A stretch of 64,000 nucleotides of DNA from Qipengyuania sp. ABI-127-1 (GCA_022953095.1 JALJCR010000003.1:310001-374000), one strand, 5' to 3'; shown: positions 20,138 to 30,311, counted from the first letter of the stretch. The notes: a model not told the origin generated them from the sequence alone. Numbers and translations: made by a program.

Positions 20138-21451
20138 TTACACGGCAGAACTGAAGCGGCGCGCGGAAACCGGCCGATAGGCATCGAAGATTGCCGCGAT
20201 GGAGCGCGCATAGGGCAGGCCTTCGGGCAGGATTTCGAGCCATTGCCGGTCGATCGACGCCAGTCCGCGCTCGATGAATGGCCGGAGCCGACCCGATGCT
20301 TCGTGCATCAAGCAGGCGCCGAGCCGCGCGCGGCCCTGGCATAGCAATTGTTCGATCACCGCGCCGCGATAGCGATCGTCCGCGCTGCGGGCCACGCCCC
20401 TGCCAGCCGACAGGAGACCCTGCGAGGACAGCATGCGATAGCGGCCGCTATTCTTCTCGTTCTGTGCCAGAAGCTGCGGGAAGCTGCTGATGGACGATGC
20501 GCCGAGTCCGATCAGTACCTCGCTCTGGTCGTCGGTAAAGCCCTGGAAGTTGCGCTTCAGTCGGCCTTCGAAGGCGGCCTTGGCCAGCGGATCGCCGCCC
20601 GGTTTCGCGAAATGGTCGAATCCGATCGGGGTGTAGCCGTGAGTCGCGAGATAGGCATAGCCCATTTCCGCCATGGCGAAGCGTTCGGCCTGATCGGGCA
20701 GATCGGTGGTATCGATAACGCGCTGGCGCGGGACGATATGCGGGACATGGGCATAGCCGAACAGGGCAATCCTGTCGGCGCCGAGCACGCGGGTACGCTG
20801 AAGGGTATCCTCGAGGTCGTGCATGCACTGGCCGGGCAGGCCGTACATGAGATCGAAATTGAGCGAGGTGACGCCCGCATCGCGCAGCCAGTCGACCGTT
20901 TCCACGATGCACTCTTCCGGCTGGACCCGGCCGATGGCCTTCTGGCAATGCGCGGCAAAGGTCTGGACCCCCAGGCTGGCGCGCGAAATGCCGTGTTCGG
21001 CAATGACGTTCGCCCATTCCGCAGTCATCGTACGGGGATCGAGTTCGATCGAAAGCGTGGGATCGTCCAGCGAGAAACGGCTTCCCAATGCCGCGAAAAG
21101 CGACCGGAAATCATCTGGTGTGATGGCGTTCGGGCTGCCCCCGCCGAATGCGATCCGGCCCACACGAACGTCATCCGGCAGCTCGCGCGACACGGTCGCG
21201 ATTTCGTTGTGAAGGGCGTCGAGATAGGATTCGAGCCGTTGGCGGCGGTTCGCCTTTCCTGTGTTGCAGCCACAGTAGAAGCAGATCTTCTCGCAAAACG
21301 GGATGTGCACGTAGAGCGAGACCGTTCCCGACGTTTCCTGCAAGGCCGTGCGATAGGCATCGACAGGTATGTCGGCGAATTCGGCGGCGGTCGGATAGCT
21401 CGTGTAACGGGGCACGGGCGTGGCGAGCAGATCAGGATAATATGTCCACAT
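20138..21451 (-). CDS. hemN: Oxygen-independent coproporphyrinogen III oxidase
   Basis: A 437-residue radical-SAM enzyme. The cluster cysteines are in HIPFCEKICFYCGCN, and the N-terminal RYTSYPTAAEF typical of true HemN is there. It makes protoporphyrinogen without oxygen, feeding heme to the cco oxidase. Start chosen at 21451: an FNR-type box at 21486-21499 lies 35 bp upstream, and a longer start (21523) would place that box inside the coding region. Last gene of the microaerobic block. Confidence 0.93.
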   Translation of the reverse strand: MWTYYPDLLATPVPRYTSYPTAAEFADIPVDAYRTALQETSGTVSLYVHIPFCEKICFYCGCNTGKANRRQRLESYLDALHNEIATVSRELPDDVRVGRIAFGGGSPNAITPDDFRSLFAALGSRFSLDDPTLSIELDPRTMTAEWANVIAEHGISRASLGVQTFAAHCQKAIGRVQPEECIVETVDWLRDAGVTSLNFDLMYGLPGQCMHDLEDTLQRTRVLGADRIALFGYAHVPHIVPRQRVIDTTDLPDQAERFAMAEMGYAYLATHGYTPIGFDHFAKPGGDPLAKAAFEGRLKRNFQGFTDDQSEVLIGLGASSISSFPQLLAQNEKNSGRYRMLSSQGLLSAGRGVARSADDRYRGAVIEQLLCQGRARLGACLMHEASGRLRPFIERGLASIDRQWLEILPEGLPYARSIAAIFDAYRPVSARRFSSAV

Positions 21452-21482
21452 GCCTGCCTTCTGGGCAGGATGGGTCACAGCG

Positions 21483-21692
21483 TCATTGCGCTGAATCAAA
21501 TTTCTTGCGGCAGGAACCGGCATGACACCCCTTCGCGGTGCAGGGCGCCTGCGGCTGGGGGTCGCGCTCGATCGGGATTTCTATCGTACTGCCCCCGCAT
21601 ATCTGCGCGGTGATGCTGCGCGCCTGTGCGGGCAAAGGCCCGATCGCCAGCGGAAGCAATGCCATCACGGCCAGCGACAGGGACCGGTTCAT
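21483..21692 (-). CDS. Small exported Cys-containing protein
   Basis: 69 residues with a clear signal peptide (MNRSLSLAVMALLPLAIG ... AQA-RS) and a short mature part with five cysteines (ICGGS, PCTAKGCHAGSCRKKF). Starts inside the ccoS stop (ATGA), so it is co-translated with the cco assembly genes. Not recognised. Spaced cysteines and the context suggest a metal- or heme-related role in the periplasm, which is inference. Confidence 0.6.
   Translation of the reverse strand: MNRSLSLAVMALLPLAIGPLPAQARSITAQICGGSTIEIPIERDPQPQAPCTAKGCHAGSCRKKFDSAQ
21486..21499 (-). promoter_or_regulatory. FNR/FixK box upstream of hemN
   Basis: TTGCG-ctga-ATCAA, a good match to the TTGAT-N4-ATCAA consensus. It lies about 35 bp upstream of the hemN start and at the 3' end of the preceding small gene. 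It probably gives oxygen-dependent control of hemN through the regulator at 29576-30277. Confidence 0.7.
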
Positions 21693-21847
21693 TCGCTTTC
21701 GCCCTCTTCCTCGTCATCGATGAGGATGCGCTGGGCGGCCCCGTCGAGATCGTCGAACTGGCCCTTGCGCATGGCCCAGAAAAACCCGGCCAGGCCCAGC
21801 AGCCCCATGCCCAGCGCGATGGGGATCAGAAAGGCGAGCCCGCTCAT
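21689..21847 (-). CDS. ccoS: Cbb3-type cytochrome oxidase assembly protein CcoS
   Basis: 52 residues: one N-terminal membrane helix (LAFLIPIALGMGLLGLAGFF) followed by WAMRKGQFDDLDGAAQRIL, the CcoS/FixS signature. Overlaps ccoI and the next small gene by 4 bp each. Required for heme/copper maturation of cbb3 oxidase in known systems. Too short to be caught by longer ORF cut-offs. Confidence 0.92.
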   Translation of the reverse strand: MSGLAFLIPIALGMGLLGLAGFFWAMRKGQFDDLDGAAQRILIDDEEEGESE

Positions 21848-23967
21848 CGGGCGGCCCGGGCGAGGCGCAGCGAATTGCCGACCACGACCAACGAGCTGAG
21901 CGACATCGCCACTGCGGCGATCAGCGGCGTAACCAATCCGGCCAGCGCGATCGGCAGAGCGAAGACGTTGTAAAGGATGGCGAAAGCGAAATTCTGCCGC
22001 ACGATCCGCATGGTCTGGCGAGACACATTCACCGCCAGCGAAACCGGCATCAGTGCCTTGCCCAGAAATACCGCATCGGCGGCCTGCTGGCTGACGTCGC
22101 TGGCGCTCCCGGGGGCGATCGAGGCGTGGGCAGCGGCAAGCGCCGGGCCATCATTGATGCCGTCACCGATCATCAAGGGGCGATGACCGTCGGCTTTGAG
22201 TCGATCGAGCAGTGCCAGCTTGTCGTCGGGAAGCAGGTGTGCGTCCCAGGCGATGTCGAACTCGCGCCCGACGGCCTCGACCGAGGATGCGCGATCGCCC
22301 GACACGATACGGCTTTCGATGCCCTGGTCGCGCAAAGAGCCGATCACCTCGCGCACATCGCTGCGCAGCGGATCGGAGAAGGGAATGGCGACGATCGCGT
22401 CCCCTATTCGCAAGGCGGTCGAAAGGGTCGCGGTTTCCGTTTCGGACCGTTCGAGCGCGACGCGAACGCCGTCGATGCTGCCCGACACGCCGCGCCCGCC
22501 TTCCTCGCGCAGATCGTCGATTGCGGCAGGAACGATATCGCGCTGTCCGAGCGCTTTCGCGATTCCCTTGCTGAGCGGGTGCCTGCTCGATTGCGCCAGC
22601 GCCAACGCCACGCGGGCCTCGTGCGGGGAGAGGTGATCGATTTGCGGCACCGGCTCCCCGACCGTCAGTGTGCCGGTCTTGTCGAACAGGGCCATGTCGA
22701 CTTCCGCCAGCCGTTCCAGCGCGCTGCCGTCTTTCACCAGCAGGCCGCGCTTCGCCAGCGCGCCCGAGGCCACCACCTGCGCCGCGGGCACGGCCAGCCC
22801 CATGGCGCAGGGGCAGGTGATGATGAGCACCGCAATCGCTATCACCAGCGACTGGTGCCAGCCAGCGCCCGCCACCATCCAGCCGATAAAGGCCAGCAAG
22901 GCGAGCGAGTGGACAGCCGGTGCGTAGAGGCGCGATGCGCGATCCGCGATGCGGACGTAACTGCTGCGCGACTGGCCTGCCTCGTCCATCAGGCGAGCGA
23001 TTTCGGCCAGCACAGTGTCGGAGGCGGCGGCGCTTACGCGAACCCGTATCGGATTCCCCAGATTGACGGCCCCGGCATACACGCTTTCGCCAGCGGCGAC
23101 CGGCTGGGGGACGCTTTCCCCCGTCAGCATCGAATTGTCGAGCGTCGACGCGCCCTGTTCTATGACGCCGTCGGCAGCGAGCGCTTCTCCTGCTGCTACC
23201 AGCATGAGCATTCCCGGCTCGAGTTTTTCGGCGGCCACCATGCGGCTCGATCCGTTTTCGTCCACCACGGTCGCGCTCTTGCCCATGCGCGATAGCAAGG
23301 CACCGATCCCGGCGCGGGTCTTGTCGCGCATGGTCGCATCCAGCGCGCGTCCGGCCAGCAGGAAGAACAGCAGCATCACCGCGCCGTCGAAATAGGCATG
23401 CTCGCCGCCGGTGGCCGTCTCGTAGATACTCAGCGCGACGGCCAGCAGCACACCGATGGAGATCGGCACGTCCATATTCGTTCGCCGGTGGCGCAGGGCC
23501 ATGATCGCACTGGCGAAGAACGGGCGGCCGGCATAGGCGACCACGGGAATGGCGATCAGCGCCGAGAGCCAGTGGAACAGGTCGCGGGTCACGCCGCCGG
23601 CCCCGGACCATACGCTGACCGACAGCAGCATGATGTTCATCATGCCGAAGCCCGCCACGGCCAGCGAACGCAGAAGGGCTTTCGTTTCCTTTTCGTCCTT
23701 GCCCATCGGATTGTCGGCGACCGCCTGGGCCTCGAAACCGATCCCGGCGATCGCGCGGACAAGGTCTTCCTCGCCGAGCGAGGCTTCGTGGCGCACGGCC
23801 ACGCGCTTCGACGAGAAATTGACTCGGGCCGATTCCACTCCTTCGAGGCCCGCCAGGCCACGCTCGATCTTGGCAATGCAACCGGCGCAGCGCATGCCCG
23901 GTACGGTGAACCGGCTGTCTTCCAGCCGGGCGCCCTCGAGCGTGTCGAGAGGAACCGGGGCGTTCAT
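21844..23967 (-). CDS. ccoI: Copper-translocating P1B-type ATPase CcoI/FixI
   Basis: A 707-residue P-type ATPase. An N-terminal HMA domain has the copper-binding pair in GMRCAGC. The CPC membrane motif (TCPCAMGLAVP), phosphorylation site DKTGTLT, and the GDGINDGPAL block are all intact. It supplies copper to the cbb3 oxidase. Sits between ccoH and ccoS with 4-bp overlaps at both ends, so the assembly genes form one translational unit. Confidence 0.95.
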   Translation of the reverse strand: MNAPVPLDTLEGARLEDSRFTVPGMRCAGCIAKIERGLAGLEGVESARVNFSSKRVAVRHEASLGEEDLVRAIAGIGFEAQAVADNPMGKDEKETKALLRSLAVAGFGMMNIMLLSVSVWSGAGGVTRDLFHWLSALIAIPVVAYAGRPFFASAIMALRHRRTNMDVPISIGVLLAVALSIYETATGGEHAYFDGAVMLLFFLLAGRALDATMRDKTRAGIGALLSRMGKSATVVDENGSSRMVAAEKLEPGMLMLVAAGEALAADGVIEQGASTLDNSMLTGESVPQPVAAGESVYAGAVNLGNPIRVRVSAAASDTVLAEIARLMDEAGQSRSSYVRIADRASRLYAPAVHSLALLAFIGWMVAGAGWHQSLVIAIAVLIITCPCAMGLAVPAAQVVASGALAKRGLLVKDGSALERLAEVDMALFDKTGTLTVGEPVPQIDHLSPHEARVALALAQSSRHPLSKGIAKALGQRDIVPAAIDDLREEGGRGVSGSIDGVRVALERSETETATLSTALRIGDAIVAIPFSDPLRSDVREVIGSLRDQGIESRIVSGDRASSVEAVGREFDIAWDAHLLPDDKLALLDRLKADGHRPLMIGDGINDGPALAAAHASIAPGSASDVSQQAADAVFLGKALMPVSLAVNVSRQTMRIVRQNFAFAILYNVFALPIALAGLVTPLIAAVAMSLSSLVVVGNSLRLARAAR

Positions 23968-24413
23968 CGGATCTCGGTTTCGTCGATCCAGCGGGCGCCG
24001 CCACCATCGATGGTCAGCCTCACGATCCAGCGCCCGGCGGGAAGCGCGCGAGTGGAGACGTAGCGGTTCTGCCCAGCCTGCTCGAATTGCAGCTCCATGT
24101 CCTCGGGCTTGCCGAGGGGGCGCCGAAGATCGGCGGAGAGCAGGGCGGTTTGTGGAACCTTGTCCGTGGTCACGACCAGCCGCCCATCGGCATTACGCGC
24201 AAGGGAAGCGGAATAGCCCAGCCGTTCGCTCTCGCGCGCCTGCTCCAGCCAGCCGTTGAACTTCTGGCTCGCGACATAGGAGTTTTCGACCACGACACCG
24301 CCAAAGCCGCCAATCGCGCGCGAGGCCATGTAGAAATTGACCGCGATCACGATCCCGAAGCCCACGACCATGATCAAGGCCATGTGCTTGCCGGTGAATT
24401 CACGCCGCATCAT
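23964..24413 (-). CDS. ccoH: FixH/CcoH-family assembly protein
   Basis: 149 residues with one N-terminal membrane segment (MALIMVVGFGIVIAVNFYMA) and the FixH pattern VENSYVASQKFNGWL. Assembly factor of cbb3 oxidase acting with the copper ATPase CcoI. The start overlaps the ccoG stop. A second ATG three bases later is equally possible. Confidence 0.9.
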   Translation of the reverse strand: MMRREFTGKHMALIMVVGFGIVIAVNFYMASRAIGGFGGVVVENSYVASQKFNGWLEQARESERLGYSASLARNADGRLVVTTDKVPQTALLSADLRRPLGKPEDMELQFEQAGQNRYVSTRALPAGRWIVRLTIDGGGARWIDETEIR

Positions 24414-25993
24414 TCGCTCTCCGGTGCATCGAAACGGGTCTGCACGACATCGCTTTCCCGCTGTTCGTCGAGCGAGGTTACACGGAAAGAGAACTCTTGC
24501 GAGGGGGTGCCGGCCGGAACGGCCACATAAGCGCGCACCTGACGAACGAGGTCCGCCGGAACGTTCACGGTCTGCGTCGGCGCGGCGTCTCTGCGATTGA
24601 CGTTTTCCGTCCACATGACCGCACCGGGCAGTCCCTCGATGGCGATCTCCATGTCGCGCGGGCGGCTTTCCATATTGCGCAGCTTGAGCGTGTAGGCATT
24701 GCGTACCGATCCGTCGCTCAGCAGCATGAAGGGCGGATTCCGGTCGGGTGCAACGGTGAGATCGGTATGGCTGCGAACGCCCAGCGCGAACAGCATCGCG
24801 CCGCCAATGCCGCCCCAGATCATGAGGTAGACAAGGGTGCGCGGGCGGAACAGCGTGCGCCAGGGCGATTTTGGCTCGCCACCGGCGGCTTCGCGTTCGC
24901 AATCTTCCAGCGTCGCATAGTCGATCAGGCCACGCGGGCGGCCGATGTCCTTCATCACCCGATCGCAGGCATCGATACACAGGGCGCAGGTGATACAGCC
25001 GATCTGCGGCCCTTCGCGAATGTCGATCCCGGTCGGGCAGACCTGGACGCATTGCTGACAGTCGATGCAGTCGCCGAACGCGCCGGGGTTCTTCTGCGCC
25101 TTCTTGATGCTGCCGCGCGGTTCCCCGCGCCAGTCCTTATAGGTAACGAGCAGCGACTGTTCGTCCATCATGGCGGTCTGGATGCGGGGCCAGGGGCACA
25201 TATATACGCAGACCTGTTCGCGCATGAACCCGCCCAGCGTGACCGTGGTCAGGGTCAGGACGGCGACGGTGCCATAGGCCACGGGTGCCGCTTCGCCCGC
25301 GAAGAAATCGCGCAGCAGTGTCGGCGCGTCGGCGAAATAGAGGATCCAGGCGCCGCCGGTAATCAGGCCGATGAAAAGATAGACCGTCCATTTCGACCCC
25401 CGGCGCAGAATCTTGCCGAATGTCCACGGGGCCTTGTCCAGGCGGTGCCGGGCATTGCGATCGCCGTCGAACAGACGGTCGATATGCTGGAACAGGTCGG
25501 TCCAGACGGTTTGCGGGCAGGCATACCCGCACCACGCGCGGCCTACCGCGCTGGTGATCAGAAACAGGCCGATCCCGGCCATGATGAGCAGGCCGGCGAC
25601 GAAATAGAATTCGTGCGGCCAGATCTCGATGCCGAACATGTAAAAGCGGCGATTGGCGAGATCGACCAGCACCGCCTGGTCGGGCGCATAGGGGCCACGG
25701 TCCCAGCGAATCCACGGCGTGATATAGTAGATCGCCAGAGTGACGACCATCACCAGCCATTTGAAGCGGCGAAACGGCCCGTCGATGCGCTTGTTGTGAA
25801 CGACCGCGCGCTTTTCGTAGAGCTTTTCGGGGAGATGCGTGCGGGCAGGTTCGTGCGGCTCGTGGCGACGGGTCGCCGCTTCGGGTTCGGCGACCGCGCT
25901 GGAAACCGGTTCGTTGGTCTTGGCGACCCCGTCCTCGACGACGACCGACCAGTCGCGGTCGTCGCCGGGTTTGCGTTCGTTAGGGTTGTTCAT
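24410..25993 (-). CDS. ccoG: Cytochrome c oxidase accessory protein CcoG
   Basis: 527 residues with several membrane helices, then a ferredoxin-like part with cysteines in GDCIDCQQCVQVCPTGID and CITCALCIDACD (two [4Fe-4S] sites) and a C-terminal domain. The N-terminal 60 residues are acidic and variable. Involved in copper reduction/assembly of cbb3 oxidase. Overlaps ccoP by 14 bp. Confidence 0.94.
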   Translation of the reverse strand: MNNPNERKPGDDRDWSVVVEDGVAKTNEPVSSAVAEPEAATRRHEPHEPARTHLPEKLYEKRAVVHNKRIDGPFRRFKWLVMVVTLAIYYITPWIRWDRGPYAPDQAVLVDLANRRFYMFGIEIWPHEFYFVAGLLIMAGIGLFLITSAVGRAWCGYACPQTVWTDLFQHIDRLFDGDRNARHRLDKAPWTFGKILRRGSKWTVYLFIGLITGGAWILYFADAPTLLRDFFAGEAAPVAYGTVAVLTLTTVTLGGFMREQVCVYMCPWPRIQTAMMDEQSLLVTYKDWRGEPRGSIKKAQKNPGAFGDCIDCQQCVQVCPTGIDIREGPQIGCITCALCIDACDRVMKDIGRPRGLIDYATLEDCEREAAGGEPKSPWRTLFRPRTLVYLMIWGGIGGAMLFALGVRSHTDLTVAPDRNPPFMLLSDGSVRNAYTLKLRNMESRPRDMEIAIEGLPGAVMWTENVNRRDAAPTQTVNVPADLVRQVRAYVAVPAGTPSQEFSFRVTSLDEQRESDVVQTRFDAPESE

Positions 25994-26891
25994 CTACCTC
26001 TGCCTCGGGGTTCTCCGCGACCTCCACGAAGTCTTCGCCTCCCCCGAGCGAATGGACATAGGCGGCCAGCATCTTGATGGTCACCGGATCGAGCCTGCCT
26101 TCCCATTTGGGCATCATGCCCATCCGGGGCTGCAGGATTTGGCGCTTGATCGCCTCGCGGCTGCTTCCGCGCAACCAAATGGCGTCGTTGAGCGTCGGCG
26201 CACCCTGTGCACGGTCGCCGCCGCCAGCGGGGCCATGGCAGGCCGCGCAATTGTCGGCATAGATCCGGGCGCCCGTGGCGTTGGTTTCCGCCTTGCCGCT
26301 CAGCGACAGCACATGGTCGACGAGCGCGTCGAGCTGCGCGGTGTCGAAAGCACCTTCGAACGGCGGCATCACGCTCATGCGGGTTTCATCGTCCCCCGCC
26401 TGGCGAATGCCGTGAACGAGCGTGTATTCGATCGCCTTCAGATCGCCGCCCCACAGCCAGTCATCGTCATTGAGGTTGGGATAGCCCAGTTCCTGGCTGC
26501 CGGCGGCACCGGAGCCGTGGCACTGGACGCAATTCACCCGGAATGCGGCTGCTCCGCCGGCCACCGCCTGCTGCATCAGGCCGCTTTCTTCGGGCAGCCG
26601 TTCGATCGGTATGCGGGCAAGTTGCTCGCGGACGGTCGCCCGCGCCTGATCGGCGGCGGACATGTCCTTCGCCAGCTCTCCCCGGCTGGACCAGTTGAGC
26701 ATGCCCACGGTCGCCCGGTCGATCATCGGCCAGGCCGGATAGGCGATAACGTAGCCGATCGAGAAAATGATCGTCAGGTAGAAGGTCCACAGCCACCATC
26801 GCGGAAGCGGCGTGTTGAGTTCCTCGATACCGTCCCATTCGTGGCCGACTGTTTCGGTGCCGGTCGGTTCGTCGATGCGCTTATTCGCCAT
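25980..26891 (-). CDS. ccoP: Cbb3 oxidase subunit III (diheme cytochrome c)
   Basis: 303 residues with an N-terminal membrane anchor (WWLWTFYLTIIFSIGYVIAY) and two c-type heme sites, CVQCH and CAACH. A methionine ligand can be seen in MPPFEGAF and in MPKWEGRL. Hands electrons to the CcoN/O core. Its start lies inside the ccoQ stop. Confidence 0.95.
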   Translation of the reverse strand: MANKRIDEPTGTETVGHEWDGIEELNTPLPRWWLWTFYLTIIFSIGYVIAYPAWPMIDRATVGMLNWSSRGELAKDMSAADQARATVREQLARIPIERLPEESGLMQQAVAGGAAAFRVNCVQCHGSGAAGSQELGYPNLNDDDWLWGGDLKAIEYTLVHGIRQAGDDETRMSVMPPFEGAFDTAQLDALVDHVLSLSGKAETNATGARIYADNCAACHGPAGGGDRAQGAPTLNDAIWLRGSSREAIKRQILQPRMGMMPKWEGRLDPVTIKMLAAYVHSLGGGEDFVEVAENPEAEVDEQP

Positions 26892-27045
26892 CGTCTTGTC
26901 CCTTGAAAATCATCGTCGCGGCGTGGTGGTTGCGCTTTCCGGCGCCGGGCCGAAAAGGCCAGGCACACAGCCCGACAAACAGAACCAGCATGGCTATCAA
27001 TGCGTAGCTGTCGGCAAAATGGCGCAGGGTTTCGTAGAAGCTCAT
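26881..27045 (-). CDS. ccoQ: Cbb3 oxidase small subunit CcoQ
   Basis: 54 residues: one membrane helix ([17 protein letters not shown]) and a short positive tail, as expected for CcoQ/FixQ. Stabilises the oxidase. Overlaps ccoO by 4 bp and ccoP by 11 bp. Confidence 0.9.
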   Translation of the reverse strand: MSFYETLRHFADSYALIAMLVLFVGLCAWPFRPGAGKRNHHAATMIFKGQDDGE

Positions 27046-27806
27046 CGACCCTTCTCCTCGGCCAATTCTTCCAAGGGCGCAGCGCTGTCGAAATCGACCA
27101 GCGTGCCGAGCATCTGAAGATAGGCGATCAGCGCGTCCATCTCGGTCAGGCGATCGGGATCGCCGTCGAAATCGCGAATCAGCGCCTTGGGGTAACGCTC
27201 GGCCAGATCGCCCGGATCGGCATCGGGATCGGCCTGCGCGAGCATGTCGGCTTCGGCCTGTTCGATGTCGTTGTCGCTATAGGGCACTCCGACGCGGCGC
27301 AGCGCGGTCAGCGTGGCGGCCGGATCGCCGATCTCGAGATCGGTTTCCTTGAGGAAGCCATATTGCGGCATCACGCTTTCGGGCACCACGCTTTGCGGGT
27401 TTTCGAGATGCTGAACGTGCCATTCGTCCGAATAGCGGCCGCCCACGCGTGCCAGATCAGGCCCGGTACGCTTGGAACCCCACTGGAACGGGTGGTCGTA
27501 CATGCTTTCCGCCGCGAGGCTGTAGTGGCCATAGCGTTCCACCTCGTCGCGGAACGGGCGGACCATCTGGCTGTGACAGGTATAGCAACCCTCACGGATA
27601 TAGATGTCGCGCCCGGCCTGTTCGAGCGGGGTATAGGGGCGCACGCCCTCCACTTCCTCGATCGTGTTCTCGAGATAGAACAGCGGCGTGATCTGGACGA
27701 GGCCGCCGATGGAGACGGTAATGAACGTCGCCACGGCCAGCAGGGTGATGTTGCGTTCGAGCCGCTTGTGGCCCTTGACGGTTTCTTCGACGACGGGGTC
27801 TGACAT
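27042..27806 (-). CDS. ccoO: Cbb3 oxidase subunit II (monoheme cytochrome c)
   Basis: 254 residues with an N-terminal anchor and one c-type heme site, CYTCH, near residue 74, followed by [18 protein letters not shown], a strongly conserved CcoO block. Methionine ligand expected in [14 protein letters not shown]. Lies 12 bp downstream of ccoN. Confidence 0.95.
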   Translation of the reverse strand: MSDPVVEETVKGHKRLERNITLLAVATFITVSIGGLVQITPLFYLENTIEEVEGVRPYTPLEQAGRDIYIREGCYTCHSQMVRPFRDEVERYGHYSLAAESMYDHPFQWGSKRTGPDLARVGGRYSDEWHVQHLENPQSVVPESVMPQYGFLKETDLEIGDPAATLTALRRVGVPYSDNDIEQAEADMLAQADPDADPGDLAERYPKALIRDFDGDPDRLTEMDALIAYLQMLGTLVDFDSAAPLEELAEEKGR

Positions 27807-27818
27807 GGTCGTGCGATC

Positions 27819-29495
27819 CTATTCGGCCGGAACGGCTTCGGGGCGGGGCTGGACGATGGGGCGGTCGGCCTGCGGGTCGTAGGCTGCATCGCGGAGCGGT
27901 GCCTCCTCCCGCTGCTTCCCGGCCAGGGTCATCCAGATATTGTAGCTCATGATGATCGCGCCGCTGAGATACATCAGCCCGCCAGCCATGCGCATGACAT
28001 ACATCGGGAACATCGCGGCGACACTGTCGGCGAACGACCACACCAGATAGCCGTCAGGCCCGTATTCGCGCCACATGAGGCCCTGCATGATGCCCGAGAC
28101 CCACATGCTGGAGGCATAGAAAACGATGCCGAGCGTCGCGAGCCAGAAGTGCCAGTTGATCATGCGCAGCGAATACATCCGCCCACGCTTCCACAGACGC
28201 GGAACCAGGAAGTAGACGCAGGCGAAGGTAATCATGCCGTTCCAGCCCAAGGCGCCGGAGTGGACATGGCCGATGGTCCAGTCGGTATAGTGCGACAGGC
28301 TGTTGACGCTCTTGATCGACAGCATCGGCCCTTCGAAAGTGCTCATGCCGTAGAAGGCCAGCGCCATCACCATCATGCGGATGATCGGGTCGGTGCGGAC
28401 CTTGTCCCATGCCCCGTTCAGGGTCATCAGGCCGTTGATCATACCGCCCCAGCTCGGCATCCACAGCATGACCGAGAAGACCATGCCCAGCGTCTGCGCC
28501 CAGTCGGGCAGCGCGGTGTAGTGGAGGTGGTGCGGGCCGGCCCAGATGTAGAGGAAGATCAGCGACCAGAAGTGGATGATCGACAGGCGGTAGCTGTAAA
28601 CCGGACGTTCGGCCTGCTTGGGGACGAAGTAATACATCATCGCCAGGAAGCCTGCGGTCAGGAAGAAGCCGACTGCGTTATGGCCGTACCACCACTGGGT
28701 CAGCGCGTCCTGCACACCGGCGAAAGCCGAATAGCTCTTGGCGCCCAGCAGGCTCACCGGCATCGCCAGATTGTTGACGATGTGGAGCATGGCGATCGTC
28801 ACGATGAAAGCGAGGTAGAACCAGTTGGCCACGTAGATGTGCGGTTCCTTGCGCTTCGCAAGCGTGCCGACGAAAACGATGAAATAGGCCACCCATACGA
28901 TCGTCAGCCACAGATCGACATACCATTCGGGCTCGGCATATTCCTTGGACTGGGTGATGCCGAGCAGATAGCCGGTGGCCGCCAGCACGATGAACAGCTG
29001 ATACCCCCAGAACACAAAGCGGGCGAGACCCGGAAAGGCGAGCTGCGTGCGGCAGGTGCGCTGGACGACGTAGAAACTGGTCGCCAGCAGTGCATTGCCG
29101 CCGAATGCGAAAATCACCGCGCTGGTGTGAAGCGGACGGACGCGACCGAAATTGAGATAGGGTTCGAAATTGAGCTGCGGAAAGGCAAGCTGCGCGGCGA
29201 TGAAGACACCGGCGAGCAGCCCGGCGAGACCCCAGAACATGGTCGCGATCACGCCCCAGCGAATCACGTCGTCATCATAGCGGGACGGGCCATCGGGCAT
29301 CTTGAAGAAGCCCTGCGCCTTGCCCATCGGATCGAAGCGCGACGCGCTCATCCAGATCATCGCAAAGGCGACGATGGCGATTATCGTGGCATGCGCGGCA
29401 AAACCGGCGTCAGCGGCCGCTACCGCCGACGCGATGGCCGCAAGCATGATTATGAACCATAGGCCAATCCGGCCCAGTGCGGCTTCAGCGTGCAT
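27819..29495 (-). CDS. ccoN: Cbb3 oxidase catalytic subunit I
   Basis: 558 residues and about 12-14 membrane helices. Heme and Cu(B) ligands are present: [27 protein letters not shown], and the two histidines in [15 protein letters not shown]. Terminal oxidase with high oxygen affinity. First gene of ccoNOQPGHIS; a perfect FNR-type box lies about 53-66 bp upstream of the ATG. Confidence 0.97.
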   Translation of the reverse strand: MHAEAALGRIGLWFIIMLAAIASAVAAADAGFAAHATIIAIVAFAMIWMSASRFDPMGKAQGFFKMPDGPSRYDDDVIRWGVIATMFWGLAGLLAGVFIAAQLAFPQLNFEPYLNFGRVRPLHTSAVIFAFGGNALLATSFYVVQRTCRTQLAFPGLARFVFWGYQLFIVLAATGYLLGITQSKEYAEPEWYVDLWLTIVWVAYFIVFVGTLAKRKEPHIYVANWFYLAFIVTIAMLHIVNNLAMPVSLLGAKSYSAFAGVQDALTQWWYGHNAVGFFLTAGFLAMMYYFVPKQAERPVYSYRLSIIHFWSLIFLYIWAGPHHLHYTALPDWAQTLGMVFSVMLWMPSWGGMINGLMTLNGAWDKVRTDPIIRMMVMALAFYGMSTFEGPMLSIKSVNSLSHYTDWTIGHVHSGALGWNGMITFACVYFLVPRLWKRGRMYSLRMINWHFWLATLGIVFYASSMWVSGIMQGLMWREYGPDGYLVWSFADSVAAMFPMYVMRMAGGLMYLSGAIIMSYNIWMTLAGKQREEAPLRDAAYDPQADRPIVQPRPEAVPAE

Positions 29496-29547
29496 AAGGG
29501 TCTCCGTCCGTTCAAGAGCGGCCTAGGCGGCCACCTCGGCAGTCGCA

Positions 29548-29561
29548 TTGATCTGGATCAA
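29548..29561 (-). promoter_or_regulatory. FNR/FixK box upstream of ccoN
   Basis: TTGAT-ctgg-ATCAA, identical to the consensus. It sits between the ccoN start (29495) and the regulator stop (29576). Expected to switch on the oxidase operon when oxygen is low. Confidence 0.85.
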
Positions 29562-29575
29562 TTTGGTGAAAGAAT

Positions 29576-30277
29576 TCATGCTGCATCACGCAGATAGCCG
29601 GCGCGTGCCTTCAGCATTCCCATCTCGCGCAGAACGATGCCCGATCGCCCCGTCGTCTCGATCACGTGTGCCTCGCGCAGCAGGCTGAGCTGGCGGCTCA
29701 CCGTTTCGATCGTAAGACCAAGACTTTCCGCGATATCGCGGCGCGACATCGGCAATTCGAGAAGAACCGTTCCGTCCTGTTCCATGCCGATTCGCTCGCT
29801 CATGGCCAGCAGGAAAACCGCGACTCGTTCTGCAGCGGTCTTACGGCCGAGGGCGATCGTCTTTTCGCGGCAGCGTCGCAAGGAGCCGGTCGTATTATCG
29901 AGCAGGTGGCGCAAGATCCCCGCTTCGCTGGCCGCGAGGTTGAGAAAATCGTCTGCCGGGAAGGTCAGCAGGCTGCAATCGCGCAAGGCGCATACCGAAT
30001 AGGAATAATTGTCCTGTTCGGGCACCGAAAACACCTCGCCGCCGAAATGGAAGGCGACGATCTGGTCGCGTGCCTCGGACGCATGGGCAACCAGCTTGGT
30101 CGCGCCGTGGCCGACGAATATAAGTTGCGAGGAATTTCCGTCGAAATCGAGCGAGCGGTCCTTTTCCAGCGCGACCTGCCGGGCCAGCGCCTGAAAACGG
30201 AGATGCGCCGCGTCGGACAGGTCCGGCGACAGGATCTTCAAGGCAAAGCTTTCGAAGGCTTCGGGGAAACTCGTCAT
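29576..30277 (-). CDS. CRP/FNR-family transcriptional regulator, FixK-like
   Basis: 233 residues. Cyclic-nucleotide-binding-like domain first, then a winged-helix DNA-binding domain with SRRDIAESLGLTIETVSRQL, where the E..SR residues read TTGAT half sites. No cysteine cluster is present in the first 40 residues, so it is FixK/DNR-like rather than a [4Fe-4S] FNR. Two cysteines later (VCALRDC) are unlike the FNR pattern. The start ATG 30277 is followed by a family-like MTSFPEAFESFALK. Lies 35 bp downstream of a TTGAT-N4-ATCAA box, so autoregulation is likely. Signal input is unknown. Confidence 0.85.
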   Translation of the reverse strand: MTSFPEAFESFALKILSPDLSDAAHLRFQALARQVALEKDRSLDFDGNSSQLIFVGHGATKLVAHASEARDQIVAFHFGGEVFSVPEQDNYSYSVCALRDCSLLTFPADDFLNLAASEAGILRHLLDNTTGSLRRCREKTIALGRKTAAERVAVFLLAMSERIGMEQDGTVLLELPMSRRDIAESLGLTIETVSRQLSLLREAHVIETTGRSGIVLREMGMLKARAGYLRDAA

Positions 30278-30311
30278 GCCGTATCTCTCGCAATTCGCGA
30301 CCTGCAAATCT

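Noticed and set aside
21452-21523. Longer hemN start
   Set aside because: It would put the FNR box inside the coding region, and the extension has no HemN-like content.
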